Shown here: positions 1 through 9,351 of the stretch, piece by piece | Layout of the letters: every line of letters begins with the position of its first letter | Numbering within the stretch: the stretch's first letter is position 1 | Assembly (NCBI GenBank): GCA_003133665.1 | Contig: PKYK01000037.1 | Coordinates: 1 to 64,000 of the forward strand | Reading direction: 5' to 3' | Length of the DNA: 64,000 bases | Origin: Acidimicrobiaceae bacterium | Lineage (GTDB): Bacteria > Actinomycetota > Acidimicrobiia > Acidimicrobiales > RAAP-2 | Made by a program: the position numbers and the translations under genes | The notes under the pieces: generated by a model | The model's input: the letters and a program-made list of their open reading frames with translations, nothing else | What the model was told of the DNA's origin: nothing | Databases searched by the model: none

Positions 1-93
1 GAGTGGTTCCTGCGCAACAAGCGCGCCGAGTGGGACGCCTATCGTGGCCAGGTCACGCCCTTTGAACTCGAGCGCTATCTTCCACTGCTGTGA
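1..93 (+). CDS. glnA: Glutamine synthetase, C-terminal end (5' part outside window)
   Basis: Frame 1 reads EWFLRNKRAEWDAYRGQVTPFELERYLPLL*, typical of the GlnA C-terminus. Confidence 0.8.
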   Translation, partial: EWFLRNKRAEWDAYRGQVTPFELERYLPLL

Positions 94-788
94 GCATCGA
101 CGTCGTACTCTGCGTGCCCTCCTGCGAAGGGCCGGTCCGCAAGGCCTTCGAGGTCACGGGGGTGACGCCGGCCATTGCGAGCACCGGCCGCCTGAACGAA
201 ATCGCCGCTCTGGAGCCCGGCGACGGCTTCGCCGGCGCCGTCATCAACGCCGCAGCCTTCCCCTTCACCGAGGCGATGAATCTCTGTCGCCAGTTGCGCA
301 GCCGAGAGCGGGGCGTCGGTCCCATCATCTTGTTGCTCGATCACTACCAACTCGATGACCTGACGTTTCGCGAGGATCTCTTCGACGATTTCGTCGTCGG
401 TCCCTTCGACGTCAGTGAGCTCGCGACGCGCCTTCGACACCGGCTGCGCCGCGCCGGCAACGAGAGTGTGGCCCCTCGAGTGGAGCACGGGGGGCTGTCG
501 ATGAACCTCGAGACCTACCAGGCCTCGATAGCCGGGCGAGTGATGGACCTGACGTACATGGAGTACGAACTCCTGCGCTTCCTCGCGACCAACCCGCACC
601 GTGTCTTCACCCGTGAGACCCTGCTGAGTCGCGTCTGGGGCTACGAGTACTACGGTGGCGCGCGAACGGTGGACGTTCACGTTCGTCGACTGCGCGCGAA
701 GTTGGGCGAAGAGCACGCCCATCTCATTCAGACGGTTCGCTCCGTCGGCTACAAGTTCGGCATGAACGGCGACCGGGCGGCCGACTAG
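90..788 (+). CDS. OmpR-family, GlnR-like response regulator with degenerate receiver domain
   Basis: C-terminal winged helix (MDLTYMEYELLRFLATNPHRVFTRETLLSRVWGYEYYGGARTVDVHVRRLRAKLG...TVRSVGYKFG) strongly resembles actinobacterial GlnR; GTG start overlaps the glnA stop. Confidence 0.8.
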   Translation: MSIDVVLCVPSCEGPVRKAFEVTGVTPAIASTGRLNEIAALEPGDGFAGAVINAAAFPFTEAMNLCRQLRSRERGVGPIILLLDHYQLDDLTFREDLFDDFVVGPFDVSELATRLRHRLRRAGNESVAPRVEHGGLSMNLETYQASIAGRVMDLTYMEYELLRFLATNPHRVFTRETLLSRVWGYEYYGGARTVDVHVRRLRAKLGEEHAHLIQTVRSVGYKFGMNGDRAAD

Positions 789-1150
789 TTCGCTGGCGCG
801 TGGGCCCAGAGTTCCACTTCGGCCCGCGCGCCCAGTGGCAACTGCGCCACCGCGACTGCGGAGCGGGTCGGGCGTGGCGGCGAGAATGCGTCGACCCAGA
901 CCTCGTTGCACGCGGCGAAGTCGTTCATGTCGACGAGGAAGAGCGTGGCCTTCACGACTTGGTCGAACGTCGCCCCGGCCTCGCCGAGCACCCGACGCGC
1001 GTTGATCAGGGCCTGGCGCAGCTGATCGGCCGCGCCGCCTTCGACCATGGTCGGTGAGTCGCGGCCGGGCAGCAGTCCTAACTGACCCGAGATGACCACC
1101 AGGTCACCGGCGCGGCGCCACGGCGAATAGGGACCCACGGGAGCGCTCAC
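785..1150 (-). CDS. RidA/YjgF family protein
   Basis: SAPVGPYSPWRRAGDLVVISGQLG...RQALINARRVLGEAGATFDQVVKATLFLVDMNDF; GTG start chosen by similarity. Confidence 0.8.
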   Translation of the reverse strand: MSAPVGPYSPWRRAGDLVVISGQLGLLPGRDSPTMVEGGAADQLRQALINARRVLGEAGATFDQVVKATLFLVDMNDFAACNEVWVDAFSPPRPTRSAVAVAQLPLGARAEVELWAHAPAN

Positions 1151-1169
1151 GTTTGAGACCCGGCGACGG

Positions 1170-1544
1170 TTAGCTGAACGAGTTGCCGCAACCGCAGGTG
1201 CGCGTCGCGTTGGGGTTCGTGATGTGGAATCCGGCACCCTGCAGGCTGTCCGAGAAGTCCAGGGTCGAACCGTTCAGCAGCTCGGCACTCTGGGCGTCGA
1301 CGACGACCTTGACACCGGCGAATTCGCGGGTGACGTCGTCTTCGGCGAATTCGGAGTCGAAGAACATGTCGTAGTTGAAGCCGGAGCAGCCGCCGGCCTT
1401 TACCGCCACGCGCAGCGCCAGCACTTCATCGACGCCTTCGGCGGCGATCAGTTCGGCGACCTTGGCAACGGCGCCGTCGGTCAGCGTGATCGGGTCGATG
1501 TCCTTCTTGCTCAGGTTTACACTGGTGGTAGTCACGTTCGACAT
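1170..1544 (-). CDS. erpA: Iron-sulfur cluster insertion protein (HesB/IscA/ErpA family)
   Basis: C-terminal CGCGNSFS, GGCSGFNYDMFFD; start trimmed to MSNVTTTSVNL. Confidence 0.85.
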   Translation of the reverse strand: MSNVTTTSVNLSKKDIDPITLTDGAVAKVAELIAAEGVDEVLALRVAVKAGGCSGFNYDMFFDSEFAEDDVTREFAGVKVVVDAQSAELLNGSTLDFSDSLQGAGFHITNPNATRTCGCGNSFS

Positions 1545-1630
1545 GCGGCTCCTTCGAGAGTTCTGATATCCATGGTAGCGGTCGATTCCGCTCGTGAACA
1601 CCCCTAAAGAATGACCGTTAGCGTTCCTAC

Positions 1631-2770
1631 ATGACCGTCAGCGATGAACTGCGCGAACGCCTGGCCAAGGTGCTTGACCCGGAACTGGGGGCCTCCATCG
1701 TCGACCTGGGCATGATCGGCGATATCTCGGTCGACGGGGCGGGTCACGCCGTGGTGGCGGTGTCGCTCACCACGACGGGCTGCCCGCTGCGAATCCAGAT
1801 CGAGCGCGACGTCCGAGAAGCCGCACTGTCGCTCGACGGCGTCACGAGCGTGGAGCTCGCCATGGGGGTCCTCGACGCCGCCGCCCGGGGCACCCTGATG
1901 CGGCGGGCTCGGACCTTCGCCCAGGAACGAGCGCCCCAGACCTCGATCCCCCCGCAGGCACCGGTGCTGATGATTGCCTCGGGCAAGGGCGGGGTCGGCA
2001 AGTCGTCGGTCACCGCCAACCTGGCCGTCGCCCTCGCCCAGACGGGTCGAACGGTCGGCGTCCTGGATGCCGACGTCTGGGGCTTCTCATTGTCACGACT
2101 CCTCGGCGTCCGCGGCGACGTGCAGGCGCGCGGGGGCAAGATGCAGCCCCTCGAACGGGCCATCGGCACGGGAAAGATCAGAGTCCTGTCGATGGGACTG
2201 CTCGCCGACGAGGACCAGGCGTTGCTGTGGCGCGGCCTCATCGTGCAAAAGGCCGTGGCCCAATTCATCGAAGACGCGAACTGGTCGGGGATCGACTACT
2301 TGCTGATTGACACGCCGCCGGGAACCGGCGACATCGCCATGACGTTGGCTCGCCTCTTGCCCCAGATGGGTCAGCTCGTGGTCACGACTCCCTCGCCCGC
2401 GGCCCAGCAAGTGGCCGCTCGCGCGGCCGACTTCGCGCGCAAGTCAAACATCCGAGTCCTTGGCGTTATCGAGAACATGAGCGTCCTGACCTGCTCGTGC
2501 GGACAACGTCACCATCTCTTCGGTGAGGGAGGGGGTCGCGACCTGGCCCAGCAGTTGGGCGTACCGCTACTGGCCGAAATCGCCCTCCTACCCGAGATCG
2601 GCGTTGGCGGTGACACCGGACAGCCGGCCGTGCTTCACGAAGGAAATGACGGAGCCTTCCATCAGTTGGCCCAGCGCATCCTGAACGACGTCGCGCCACC
2701 GGTCGGGGCGCAGGGTTGCACGGCTCGGTTGCTCGACGCGCTCGAGCGGGCCGTCGACTCCCCCCTCTAG
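1631..2770 (+). CDS. Mrp/NBP35-family Fe-S carrier ATPase with N-terminal MIP18/DUF59 domain
   Basis: Walker A GKGGVGKSS; LLIDTPPGTGDIAMT; N-terminal VLDPELGASIVDLGMIGDISVDG. Confidence 0.9.
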   Translation: MTVSDELRERLAKVLDPELGASIVDLGMIGDISVDGAGHAVVAVSLTTTGCPLRIQIERDVREAALSLDGVTSVELAMGVLDAAARGTLMRRARTFAQERAPQTSIPPQAPVLMIASGKGGVGKSSVTANLAVALAQTGRTVGVLDADVWGFSLSRLLGVRGDVQARGGKMQPLERAIGTGKIRVLSMGLLADEDQALLWRGLIVQKAVAQFIEDANWSGIDYLLIDTPPGTGDIAMTLARLLPQMGQLVVTTPSPAAQQVAARAADFARKSNIRVLGVIENMSVLTCSCGQRHHLFGEGGGRDLAQQLGVPLLAEIALLPEIGVGGDTGQPAVLHEGNDGAFHQLAQRILNDVAPPVGAQGCTARLLDALERAVDSPL

Positions 2771-3606
2771 TCGTCGAATCCCTCGTCGCCCGGAATCAAG
2801 ATCTCGATCACCCCGTCACGAGCGACGATGCGCGGCTCGATGCGCGGAATCGCGGTGAGCGAATTCGCGTACGCCAGGACCTCGTGCGACGACGAGAAGT
2901 GGGCGATGTCCTGGAGGTTTCGGATGGTCGGGAAGATCATCTCCAATTCACCACGTTCGTGGGCCGCCAACGCGTCGACGGGGCGCACCCACTGATCGGC
3001 CACGGTCTCGCCCGCGTCATGGGCCGCCGTCTGGTCGAGCGGCGCCATCGCGACGAAGAACCTCGTGTCGAAACGGCGTGGCGGCCCCACGGGGGTTACC
3101 CAATGGGCCAGGTAGGCCAGGCCGCGGAGATCGAGAGACATCGCTTCGCGGTCCATCATCTCGACGAACCCCATCGTTGCGCCATTGATGGCCCGACGAT
3201 GAGCCGCCATGCGGTGGATCACCTCGGGGCTGTCGAAGTGAAAGGGCTCGCCACGTTCGTCGCAGGCCACGAGCAGTCCGGCCTCTTCGAAGAGTTCGCG
3301 CAGGCACGCGACGTAGTAGGCGAGTCCGCCACTGTCGAGATTGAGCCGCTTCGAGGCCTCGCCGTCGCTCAGACCGAACGCCAGGCGCTGCGCTGGGGGA
3401 CCCGCGTCGGCCGCGTCGACGCCGCCGCCGGGAAAGACGTAGGCGCCCCCGACGAAATCGCTGTTCAAATTCCGGCGAAGCATCAGCACCTCAAACCCTT
3501 CGGGGCCATCGCGCAGGGTCAGGACCGTGGCCGCCGGCCGCGGCGTCAGAATATGTTCCACAAGGCAAACTACCCAAGACCATGACCCGAAATCATCACG
3601 GGCCAT
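2767..3606 (-). CDS. NUDIX hydrolase
   Basis: GGAYVFPGGGVDAAD and CLRELFEEAGLL (Nudix box); start may be internal. Confidence 0.75.
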   Translation of the reverse strand: MARDDFGSWSWVVCLVEHILTPRPAATVLTLRDGPEGFEVLMLRRNLNSDFVGGAYVFPGGGVDAADAGPPAQRLAFGLSDGEASKRLNLDSGGLAYYVACLRELFEEAGLLVACDERGEPFHFDSPEVIHRMAAHRRAINGATMGFVEMMDREAMSLDLRGLAYLAHWVTPVGPPRRFDTRFFVAMAPLDQTAAHDAGETVADQWVRPVDALAAHERGELEMIFPTIRNLQDIAHFSSSHEVLAYANSLTAIPRIEPRIVARDGVIEILIPGDEGFDD

Positions 3607-3623
3607 CGGTCCACTAAGTTTGA

Positions 3624-4583
3624 GTGAACCAGATCACAAGGAGCACCGTGGCCAAGTCCGCCGCAACAAAGAATCCCGCCGCCAAATCCACGAAAGCCAC
3701 CAGTGGCCGCCCGGCCGGCCTGTTCACCTGGCTCGCCGTTGGTCTGGTCGTGGTGGTGGTGGCCACGCTGGTCATCATCAAGGTCACGACCGGTTCTTCC
3801 ACGCCGGGCAACTCAAGCTTTCAGCCGGCCGACGCCGCGACCGTTGCCGAATTGACGAAGATCCCCGCTTCGGTCTTCAACACCGTCGGCGTCACGTCGC
3901 CGGTCGCCACGATAACCGCCCCGATCCCCCTGAAGGGCCAGCCCGCTCTGACGGGCAAGTCCAGCACTGGTGCGACGTTGCCCAAAGTCTTCTACCTCGG
4001 TGGCGAGTACTGCCCGTTCTGCGCCGCCCAGCGTTGGTCAACCATCATTGCCCTCAGCCGCTTCGGCACATGGTCGGGCCTCGGTAACATGGCCAGTTCG
4101 ACGCTGACGGGCGAGATCTACCCGGGAACGCCGACGTTCACCTTCGTCAAGGCCACCTACAAGTCCAAGTACCTGGTGTTCTCGGGAGTCGAGCAGTACA
4201 ACAACGTCTTCAACACCGCGCTGAACTTCTATTCACCACTCCAGAAGCCAACGGCCGCGGAGCGCGCGAATTTCAAGAAGTACGACACGTCAAAGTACAT
4301 ACCGGGGATCACGGCCCAGCAGGACTACTCCATTCCGTACATGTCAATCGGGAATAGATTCCTCATCTCGGGTTCCAGTTACACGCCAGCCACCTTGGCG
4401 AATCTGACGCGTGCCCAAATTGCGTCCGGACTCAGTGACCCCACCAGTCCGGTCACGGATGCGATCATTGCCTCGGCGAACTACCAAGCGGCCGCCTTCT
4501 GCTCGTTGACGAAGAACCAGCCTGGCAACGTGTGCACGAGCGGGGGCGTGATGGCAGCAAGGAAGGCAATGGGACTTAAGTGA
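3624..4583 (+). CDS. DUF929-family membrane-anchored thioredoxin-fold protein
   Basis: N-terminal TM segment, FYLGGEYCPFCAAQRWSTI motif. Confidence 0.75.
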   Translation: MNQITRSTVAKSAATKNPAAKSTKATSGRPAGLFTWLAVGLVVVVVATLVIIKVTTGSSTPGNSSFQPADAATVAELTKIPASVFNTVGVTSPVATITAPIPLKGQPALTGKSSTGATLPKVFYLGGEYCPFCAAQRWSTIIALSRFGTWSGLGNMASSTLTGEIYPGTPTFTFVKATYKSKYLVFSGVEQYNNVFNTALNFYSPLQKPTAAERANFKKYDTSKYIPGITAQQDYSIPYMSIGNRFLISGSSYTPATLANLTRAQIASGLSDPTSPVTDAIIASANYQAAAFCSLTKNQPGNVCTSGGVMAARKAMGLK

Positions 4584-5053
4584 GTCGAACGGCCCTCAAC
4601 GTTCCGCGTTGGGCCGTCACCTCATCGTTCCTACTGAGCCTTGTCGGCCTCGGCCTCTCGGTCTACATGACGATCGCCCACTTCGATGGGACCCAGATCC
4701 TGGCCTGTCCGACGAACAGTGTTCTCAACTGCGCCGTCGTCACGACCTCGGCGCAGTCCTATTTCCTCGGCATGCCGGTCGCCCTCCTCGGTCTGGGCAA
4801 CTTCACCGTCATGGCCGCACTGAACTCGCCGTGGGGTTGGCGGGCCAAGCCCTACTGGCTACACGTTGCTCGATTCGTGATCGCCATTGGCGCAATGGTG
4901 TTCATACTGTGGCTGATCGGTGCCGAACTGCTGATTATCAATCACATCTGTCTGTGGTGCACCGGGGTACACATCGTGACTTTCGCACTGCTCATCGTGT
5001 TGTCACTCGTGTGCCCCACGCAACTGGGTTGGGCACGCTCAGTGGCGGAGTAG
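4580..5053 (+). CDS. Vitamin K epoxide reductase (VKOR) family protein
   Basis: Multi-TM, CPTNSVLNC loop plus CLWC active-site motif followed by TGVHIVTF; overlaps the upstream DUF929 gene by 4 nt. Confidence 0.85.
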   Translation: MSRTALNVPRWAVTSSFLLSLVGLGLSVYMTIAHFDGTQILACPTNSVLNCAVVTTSAQSYFLGMPVALLGLGNFTVMAALNSPWGWRAKPYWLHVARFVIAIGAMVFILWLIGAELLIINHICLWCTGVHIVTFALLIVLSLVCPTQLGWARSVAE

Positions 5054-5287
5054 AACGCGGCGCTCGACCTCATTGAGTCCGCCCCAGACTCCGTGCGACT
5101 CGTGTCGCTCTAGCGCGCTCGCGAGACACTCCTCACGAACTGCGCAGCCGGCACAGATCTTCTTGGCCACGATCTCGCGTTCGAGTCGATCCTCTTTGCG
5201 TTCATTGGCCTCGGGTGGGAAGAAGAGAGAGCCCTCGCTGCCGCGACAGGCCGCCAGCTCCGTCCACCCCAGTGGAGTAATCGCCAT
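5039..5287 (-). CDS. WhiB-family transcriptional regulator
   Basis: ACRG...FFPPEAN...AKKICAGCAVREECLASALERHESHGVWGGLNEVERR: canonical 4-Cys WhiB with GVWGG. Confidence 0.93.
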   Translation of the reverse strand: MAITPLGWTELAACRGSEGSLFFPPEANERKEDRLEREIVAKKICAGCAVREECLASALERHESHGVWGGLNEVERRVLLRH

Positions 5288-5417
5288 GGTCCGCCCCCCC
5301 CAGATTCGACCTAGGACCGCAGATTAACCACTCGCGGGTCTCCGAGGCAAGACGACTTTTTCGGCTGGAAAATCCACTGTCTCTGAGCGAAATCGCGTCT
5401 CCGCTACGCTGAACCTC

Positions 5418-5849
5418 GTGGCCACAGTACTTATAGCGAGCGACCTTTCGTCACTGCGACACGAGTTGCGGACCATGCTCGAGGGCCCCGATCTACTCAT
5501 CGAAGAGGTTTCCAGCGGGCCCGAAGTGGTGGCTCGCGTCAAGGAGGGCGGCGTCGACCTCGTGGTCGTGGACCTGCAAATCGGTTCGATGGGCGCCATG
5601 GCCATCTGCATGGAACTTCGTCACGAGGAGTCGTACGGGGCAGCCGACCCGGTATCGGTGCTCATGCTGCTCGACCGACGACCCGACGTCTTTCTCGCGC
5701 GACGCAGCGGTGCTGAGGGGTTTGTCGTGAAACCACTTGATCCCCAACGAGTCCGTGCGGCGGTGCGCGCATTACTCCGGGGTGAGAGCTACGAAGATGA
5801 ATCACTGCGGCCCGCCACTGTTCGCGTCGGTGGTGCCAACGCGAAATGA
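5418..5849 (+). CDS. Response regulator receiver-domain protein
   Basis: VLIASDLSSLRHEL...VDLVVVDLQIGSMGAM...VSVLMLLDR...GAEGFVVKPLDPQRV. Confidence 0.7.
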   Translation: MATVLIASDLSSLRHELRTMLEGPDLLIEEVSSGPEVVARVKEGGVDLVVVDLQIGSMGAMAICMELRHEESYGAADPVSVLMLLDRRPDVFLARRSGAEGFVVKPLDPQRVRAAVRALLRGESYEDESLRPATVRVGGANAK

Positions 5850-6679
5850 GCGATTCACAACCTCCCACGTCGGGCCTCGCGCGGTTCCGCGCGCGTGTTG
5901 CTGGTCGGGTGGAATCGCGACCGCACTCGCCAGAGGCGAGTGCGATTCACGCCCGAGTCGACCAGTTGAGCAAACTCGAACTGCGCGACGTGATGACCCC
6001 ACGTGTTGACGTGGCCTTCCTCACCATTCCGGTCACGCCCGAAGCAATTGCCGAGGCGGTCCGAGACACCGGTCACTCCTGCTTCCCCGTCGTGAACGGA
6101 GACCTTGACGAAGTCGACGGCGTGCTCTTCGTCAATGACCTCTTTCGCAGCACGACCGTGAAGCGCGCAATCGGCGTTTCGCTGCCCACCGCCAACGAGA
6201 TCGCGCGCAAGATCCGCCGCCCCCTGATGCTCCCCGAAACGCTCGACCTGCTCGACAGCCTTACCGAAATGCGCGAACAGCGTCGCACCTTCGCCCTCGT
6301 GCTCGATGAGCATGGCGGCGTCGCCGGCGTTGTCTCGGTTCGCGACATTCTCGAACAACTGGTGGGTGACCTTAGCGACGAGTTTGACGAGGACGAAGAG
6401 CCAACCATCGTTCGGATCCGCGAAGATCGGTGGCTCGTCGACGGGCAGACACACGTGGACGAAGTTGAGAAGGAACTCGGTGTCGCCATTCCCGAAGGCG
6501 AGTACGTCACGATCGCCGGCTTCGTGCTGGACCTCGCCGGGGAGATCCCCGCCGCAGGAACGACCTACTCATACGGCGACTGGACGTTTCGAGTCCAATC
6601 CGTTGAACGTCGCCGCATTAGCGAGATAGTCATTGAGTATCATCCACCCGCTGACGACGACGAACTCGACATCGAATAG
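5846..6679 (+). CDS. CBS-domain protein with CorC/HlyC transporter-associated domain
   Basis: ELRDVMTPRVDVAFL...VLDEHGGVAGVVSVRDILEQLVGDLSDEFDEDE...TIAGFVLDLAGEIP; overlaps the preceding gene (ATGA). Confidence 0.85.
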   Translation: MSDSQPPTSGLARFRARVAGRVESRPHSPEASAIHARVDQLSKLELRDVMTPRVDVAFLTIPVTPEAIAEAVRDTGHSCFPVVNGDLDEVDGVLFVNDLFRSTTVKRAIGVSLPTANEIARKIRRPLMLPETLDLLDSLTEMREQRRTFALVLDEHGGVAGVVSVRDILEQLVGDLSDEFDEDEEPTIVRIREDRWLVDGQTHVDEVEKELGVAIPEGEYVTIAGFVLDLAGEIPAAGTTYSYGDWTFRVQSVERRRISEIVIEYHPPADDDELDIE

Positions 6680-6738
6680 CCCGTTGGTCGAGGGGCTCCG
6701 TGCCGACTAGGATTATCGGGCTGCGAGGCAACTCGCTG

Positions 6739-6816
6739 CGGGCTGTAGCGCAGCTTGGTTAGCGCGCTGCGTTCGGGACGCAGAGGTCCCCGGTTCAAAT
6801 CCGGGCAGCCCGACCA
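6739..6816 (+). tRNA. tRNA-Pro (CGG), CCA encoded
   Basis: Acceptor cgggctg/cagcccg, anticodon loop ttcggga in stem ctgcg/cgcag, T-arm ccggttcaaatccgg, terminal ACCA. Confidence 0.95.
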
Positions 6817-6845
6817 CCATGGCGTGAGCTGTGGCCGAAGTGCAG

Positions 6846-6918
6846 GCCCCCATCGTCTAGCGGCCTAGGACACCACCCTTTCAAGGTGGCGGCACGGGTT
6901 CGAATCCCGTTGGGGGTG
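6846..6918 (+). tRNA. tRNA-Glu (UUC)
   Basis: gcccccatcgtctagcggcctaggacaccaccctttcaaggtggcggcacgggttcgaatcccgttgggggtg; anticodon stem ccacc/ggtgg, loop ctttcaa. Confidence 0.95.
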
Positions 6919-6985
6919 CGACTGACCTTTCCGCTTTGACGGACTGAGGTCTTCATCACTCGATCACGTTTCACCAATTGCTGAT

Positions 6986-7552
6986 CTACTTCGATACTTG
7001 GCTTGGTTTCGAATACGGATCAACCGGAGATTGGTGACTCTCACCTTCTGGATTTGGCCCGCTGAAGCGCAGAACGAGAAGTCCTAGAAGAAGGGTAAGG
7101 ACCACCCCGACTCCAACACCCAACGAAAGAAGGGTGTTCTTAAAATCAGTTTGGGTAAGCGAGTTACTTAAGGTCAGATGTGCAGTTTCGCTCAAGATGT
7201 CGCGAACGCCCGCCAAGATTCCGATGACAAGAAATGGTCGCACAGGAAAGACGAAAGACCTAAGGTTCCCGAACACCGTGTGCGCAATATCGAGAAGAAT
7301 GATGACTACCAGAATGTTGTCGATGGCGACCACCACTGTCTGAGGAAACGTTCCCCAATGGCTGAAGAAGTGCGCGACGGCGCGTACAAGGACAACACTC
7401 GCGACAGCGAGCAGGCTGACCACGATTGCATACTCAATTGCGATGATCAGACGACGGATTAAGACATCTGCCCGACGGTCAATCGTTAACCACACAGTTC
7501 GAGTCTTCACCATGTGAGGGAACGATAGCGGCACACGATCGCTCATGTCCAC
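6986..7552 (-). CDS. PsiE-like small integral membrane protein
   Basis: Four hydrophobic segments; RPFLVIGILAGVRDIL and IDNILVVIILLDIAHTVFG resemble the phosphate-starvation-inducible PsiE family. Confidence 0.6.
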   Translation of the reverse strand: MDMSDRVPLSFPHMVKTRTVWLTIDRRADVLIRRLIIAIEYAIVVSLLAVASVVLVRAVAHFFSHWGTFPQTVVVAIDNILVVIILLDIAHTVFGNLRSFVFPVRPFLVIGILAGVRDILSETAHLTLSNSLTQTDFKNTLLSLGVGVGVVLTLLLGLLVLRFSGPNPEGESHQSPVDPYSKPSQVSK

Positions 7553-7624
7553 GCCTAGTCATGGTCGAGTGACGCGACGTTCGCCTCAAGCGGGCGCCTT
7601 CGGACGAGCGCGTCTATCACCACG

Positions 7625-7654
7625 ACAACCACAACCACAACCACAACCACAACC
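7625..7654 (+). repeat. Microsatellite (acaacc)x5
   Basis: Five perfect tandem hexamers read directly. Confidence 0.95.
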
Positions 7655-7812
7655 AACAATCGCTTGCTCACGGTGCCCGAGCACATCGAGCATTGGCCCA
7701 TCGCACGGACGGCGGTCTACCTTCGCAGTACGTTTCCCGAGCCTCCAAAGACCCTGACGCAACTGCAGTCAAGACTTGGGGCGCCAGAGACTTCACTGAG
7801 CTACAGGCCTGC

Positions 7813-7963
7813 GGTTCTAATCCCCTCTGGGAGGTTAGATATGTCGAGGATTCCCAGCAATTGTCTCTTCTAATCACGCCCTTTGGTGAAATCTGCCAAG
7901 GCGTCGAGCCATCGCACCCATTCGATAATGGGAGTTTGAACGACAACCGCTGTGGGGTGCGAA
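7813..7963 (+). repeat. Dispersed ~150-bp repeat, copy 1
   Basis: ttctaatcccctctgggaggttagat...gccaaggcgtcgagccatcgcacccattcgataatgggagtttgaacgacaaccgctgtggggtgcg; aligned by eye with copies at 9166, 10985 and 11621. Confidence 0.85.
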
Positions 7964-8071
7964 GCCACGCGAGACCTCGATCTCCGATGGTCACTAGCCC
8001 TTCGAGAGGTCAGGGAACAACTCTGTGGACAGGCTCACCTCGTCGTCATAGGCGCGTCGTACCATGGAAGC

Positions 8072-8467
8072 ATGTCGTGGCACGAGAAATCAGTCGGTGA
8101 GACCGCCGAGGAGATCTCCTCCTGCCTAGCCAAGGGCGACACGAACTCTGCCATTCGACTGTCCTTCCGATTCCTGGAGCGGTACGGGAAGTCTGACCCG
8201 GAGACTCGCGGGCGAATCACCGCCGGACAGCCCGCGCCAACCGGAAGCCAACGTTTCGATGCCCTTCTGGCGGGGATTGTCGAATACGCATGCGCATCCC
8301 ACGGAGTGGTCGCCCCCGCCTGGGTCAACGATGAAGGCCTCTTCCTCGGCGAGTTCTGGTTCGTCTCCGGCGTGGAGTCACTTCACGCAGATGCGCTGGT
8401 CCACAGTCCGATCTCTCTCGCTCGTCGAGGAGTCTTCGTGACACAAGGCGCTCTGGAATACGCCTAG
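8072..8467 (+). CDS. Hypothetical protein, possible partner of downstream nucleotidyltransferase
   Basis: MSWHEKSVGETAEEISSCLAKGDTNSAIRLSFRFLERYGKSDPETRGRI...; stop overlaps the next start (TAGTG). Confidence 0.6.
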   Translation: MSWHEKSVGETAEEISSCLAKGDTNSAIRLSFRFLERYGKSDPETRGRITAGQPAPTGSQRFDALLAGIVEYACASHGVVAPAWVNDEGLFLGEFWFVSGVESLHADALVHSPISLARRGVFVTQGALEYA

Positions 8468-9018
8468 TGACACTCCTCGGACGCGATGAACTTCTGCGAG
8501 CCCTCGGCGAACTGGACCGGGAACTCGGGGTCCTCAACGTGCGCGCCGAGGTCTTCATCGTCGATGGTGCGGCAATGGCGATTGCCTATGACATACGTCG
8601 ATCGACCGCTGACGTAGACGCAGTGTTCGTCCCCTCCGCCGAAGTCAGGGTCGCCGCATCGCGAGTCGCGGAACGATTGAATCTTGAACCCGACTGGCTA
8701 AATGACGGTGCGAAGGCGTTCATGCCCGGCGAGGACGAGAATCGCATCGGAGTCTACGAAGGGCAACATCTCAGCGTTGCGGCAGCTTCACCAGAGTTCC
8801 TGTTGGCCATGAAACTCATGGCGTCACGAGTGGAGCGCGATCAGGACGACATTCGAGCTTTGTACAAACTCTGTGAATTCACGACTGCCGAGCAGGGTCT
8901 GAATCTCCTCGCGTCGTACTACCCGGAGCGCTTGATTCTTCCACGGGTCCAATTCCTGCTTCAGGAGATGTTCCCCGACGGCCCTGAGAAGCATCGCGAC
9001 ACCGGTCTGTCTCGCTAG
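8467..9018 (+). CDS. DUF6036/AbiEii-like nucleotidyltransferase-fold protein
   Basis: VFIVDGAAMAIAYDIRRSTADVDAVF...PEFLLAMKLMASRVERDQDDIRALYKL: NTase-like pattern of toxin/abortive-infection families. Confidence 0.6.
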   Translation: MTLLGRDELLRALGELDRELGVLNVRAEVFIVDGAAMAIAYDIRRSTADVDAVFVPSAEVRVAASRVAERLNLEPDWLNDGAKAFMPGEDENRIGVYEGQHLSVAAASPEFLLAMKLMASRVERDQDDIRALYKLCEFTTAEQGLNLLASYYPERLILPRVQFLLQEMFPDGPEKHRDTGLSR

Positions 9019-9165
9019 TCCGCATCTACCTCGCCGGCACGAGAACCCCAGTCAGCGACTCAACTCTCGACTCTGACCTTCTGGCAGGAATGCCGCTGTT
9101 CGATATGTCGGCCCGCGGAGGGCCAGGACTGCTTACTGAAAGATTGACACCCAAAGCCTTGGTGG

Positions 9166-9315
9166 TGTTCTAATCCTCTCTGGGAGGATGGATGAGACAC
9201 GGTTTCCCACTTTCTTCCCGCAGAAGTCTCACGCTTTGATGAACTCTGCCAAGGCGTCAAGCCAGCGAACCCACTCGATCACTGGAGTTTGAACTACAAC
9301 CGCTGTTGGGTGCGA
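9166..9315 (+). repeat. Dispersed ~150-bp repeat, copy 2
   Basis: ttctaatcctctctgggagga...tttgatgaactctgccaaggcgtcaagccagcgaacccactcgatcactggagtttgaactacaaccgctgttgggtgcg. Confidence 0.85.
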
Positions 9316-9351
9316 CCACTGGTAGCCAAAGTGGTGGTGGTACGAGACCAC

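Noticed and set aside
2716-3585. 289-aa plus-strand ORF opposite the Nudix gene
   Set aside because: Antisense artefact of high GC; the Nudix box is on the minus strand.
7625-7654. (acaacc)x5 considered as a CRISPR or regulatory array
   Set aside because: Simple 6-bp microsatellite with no spacers.
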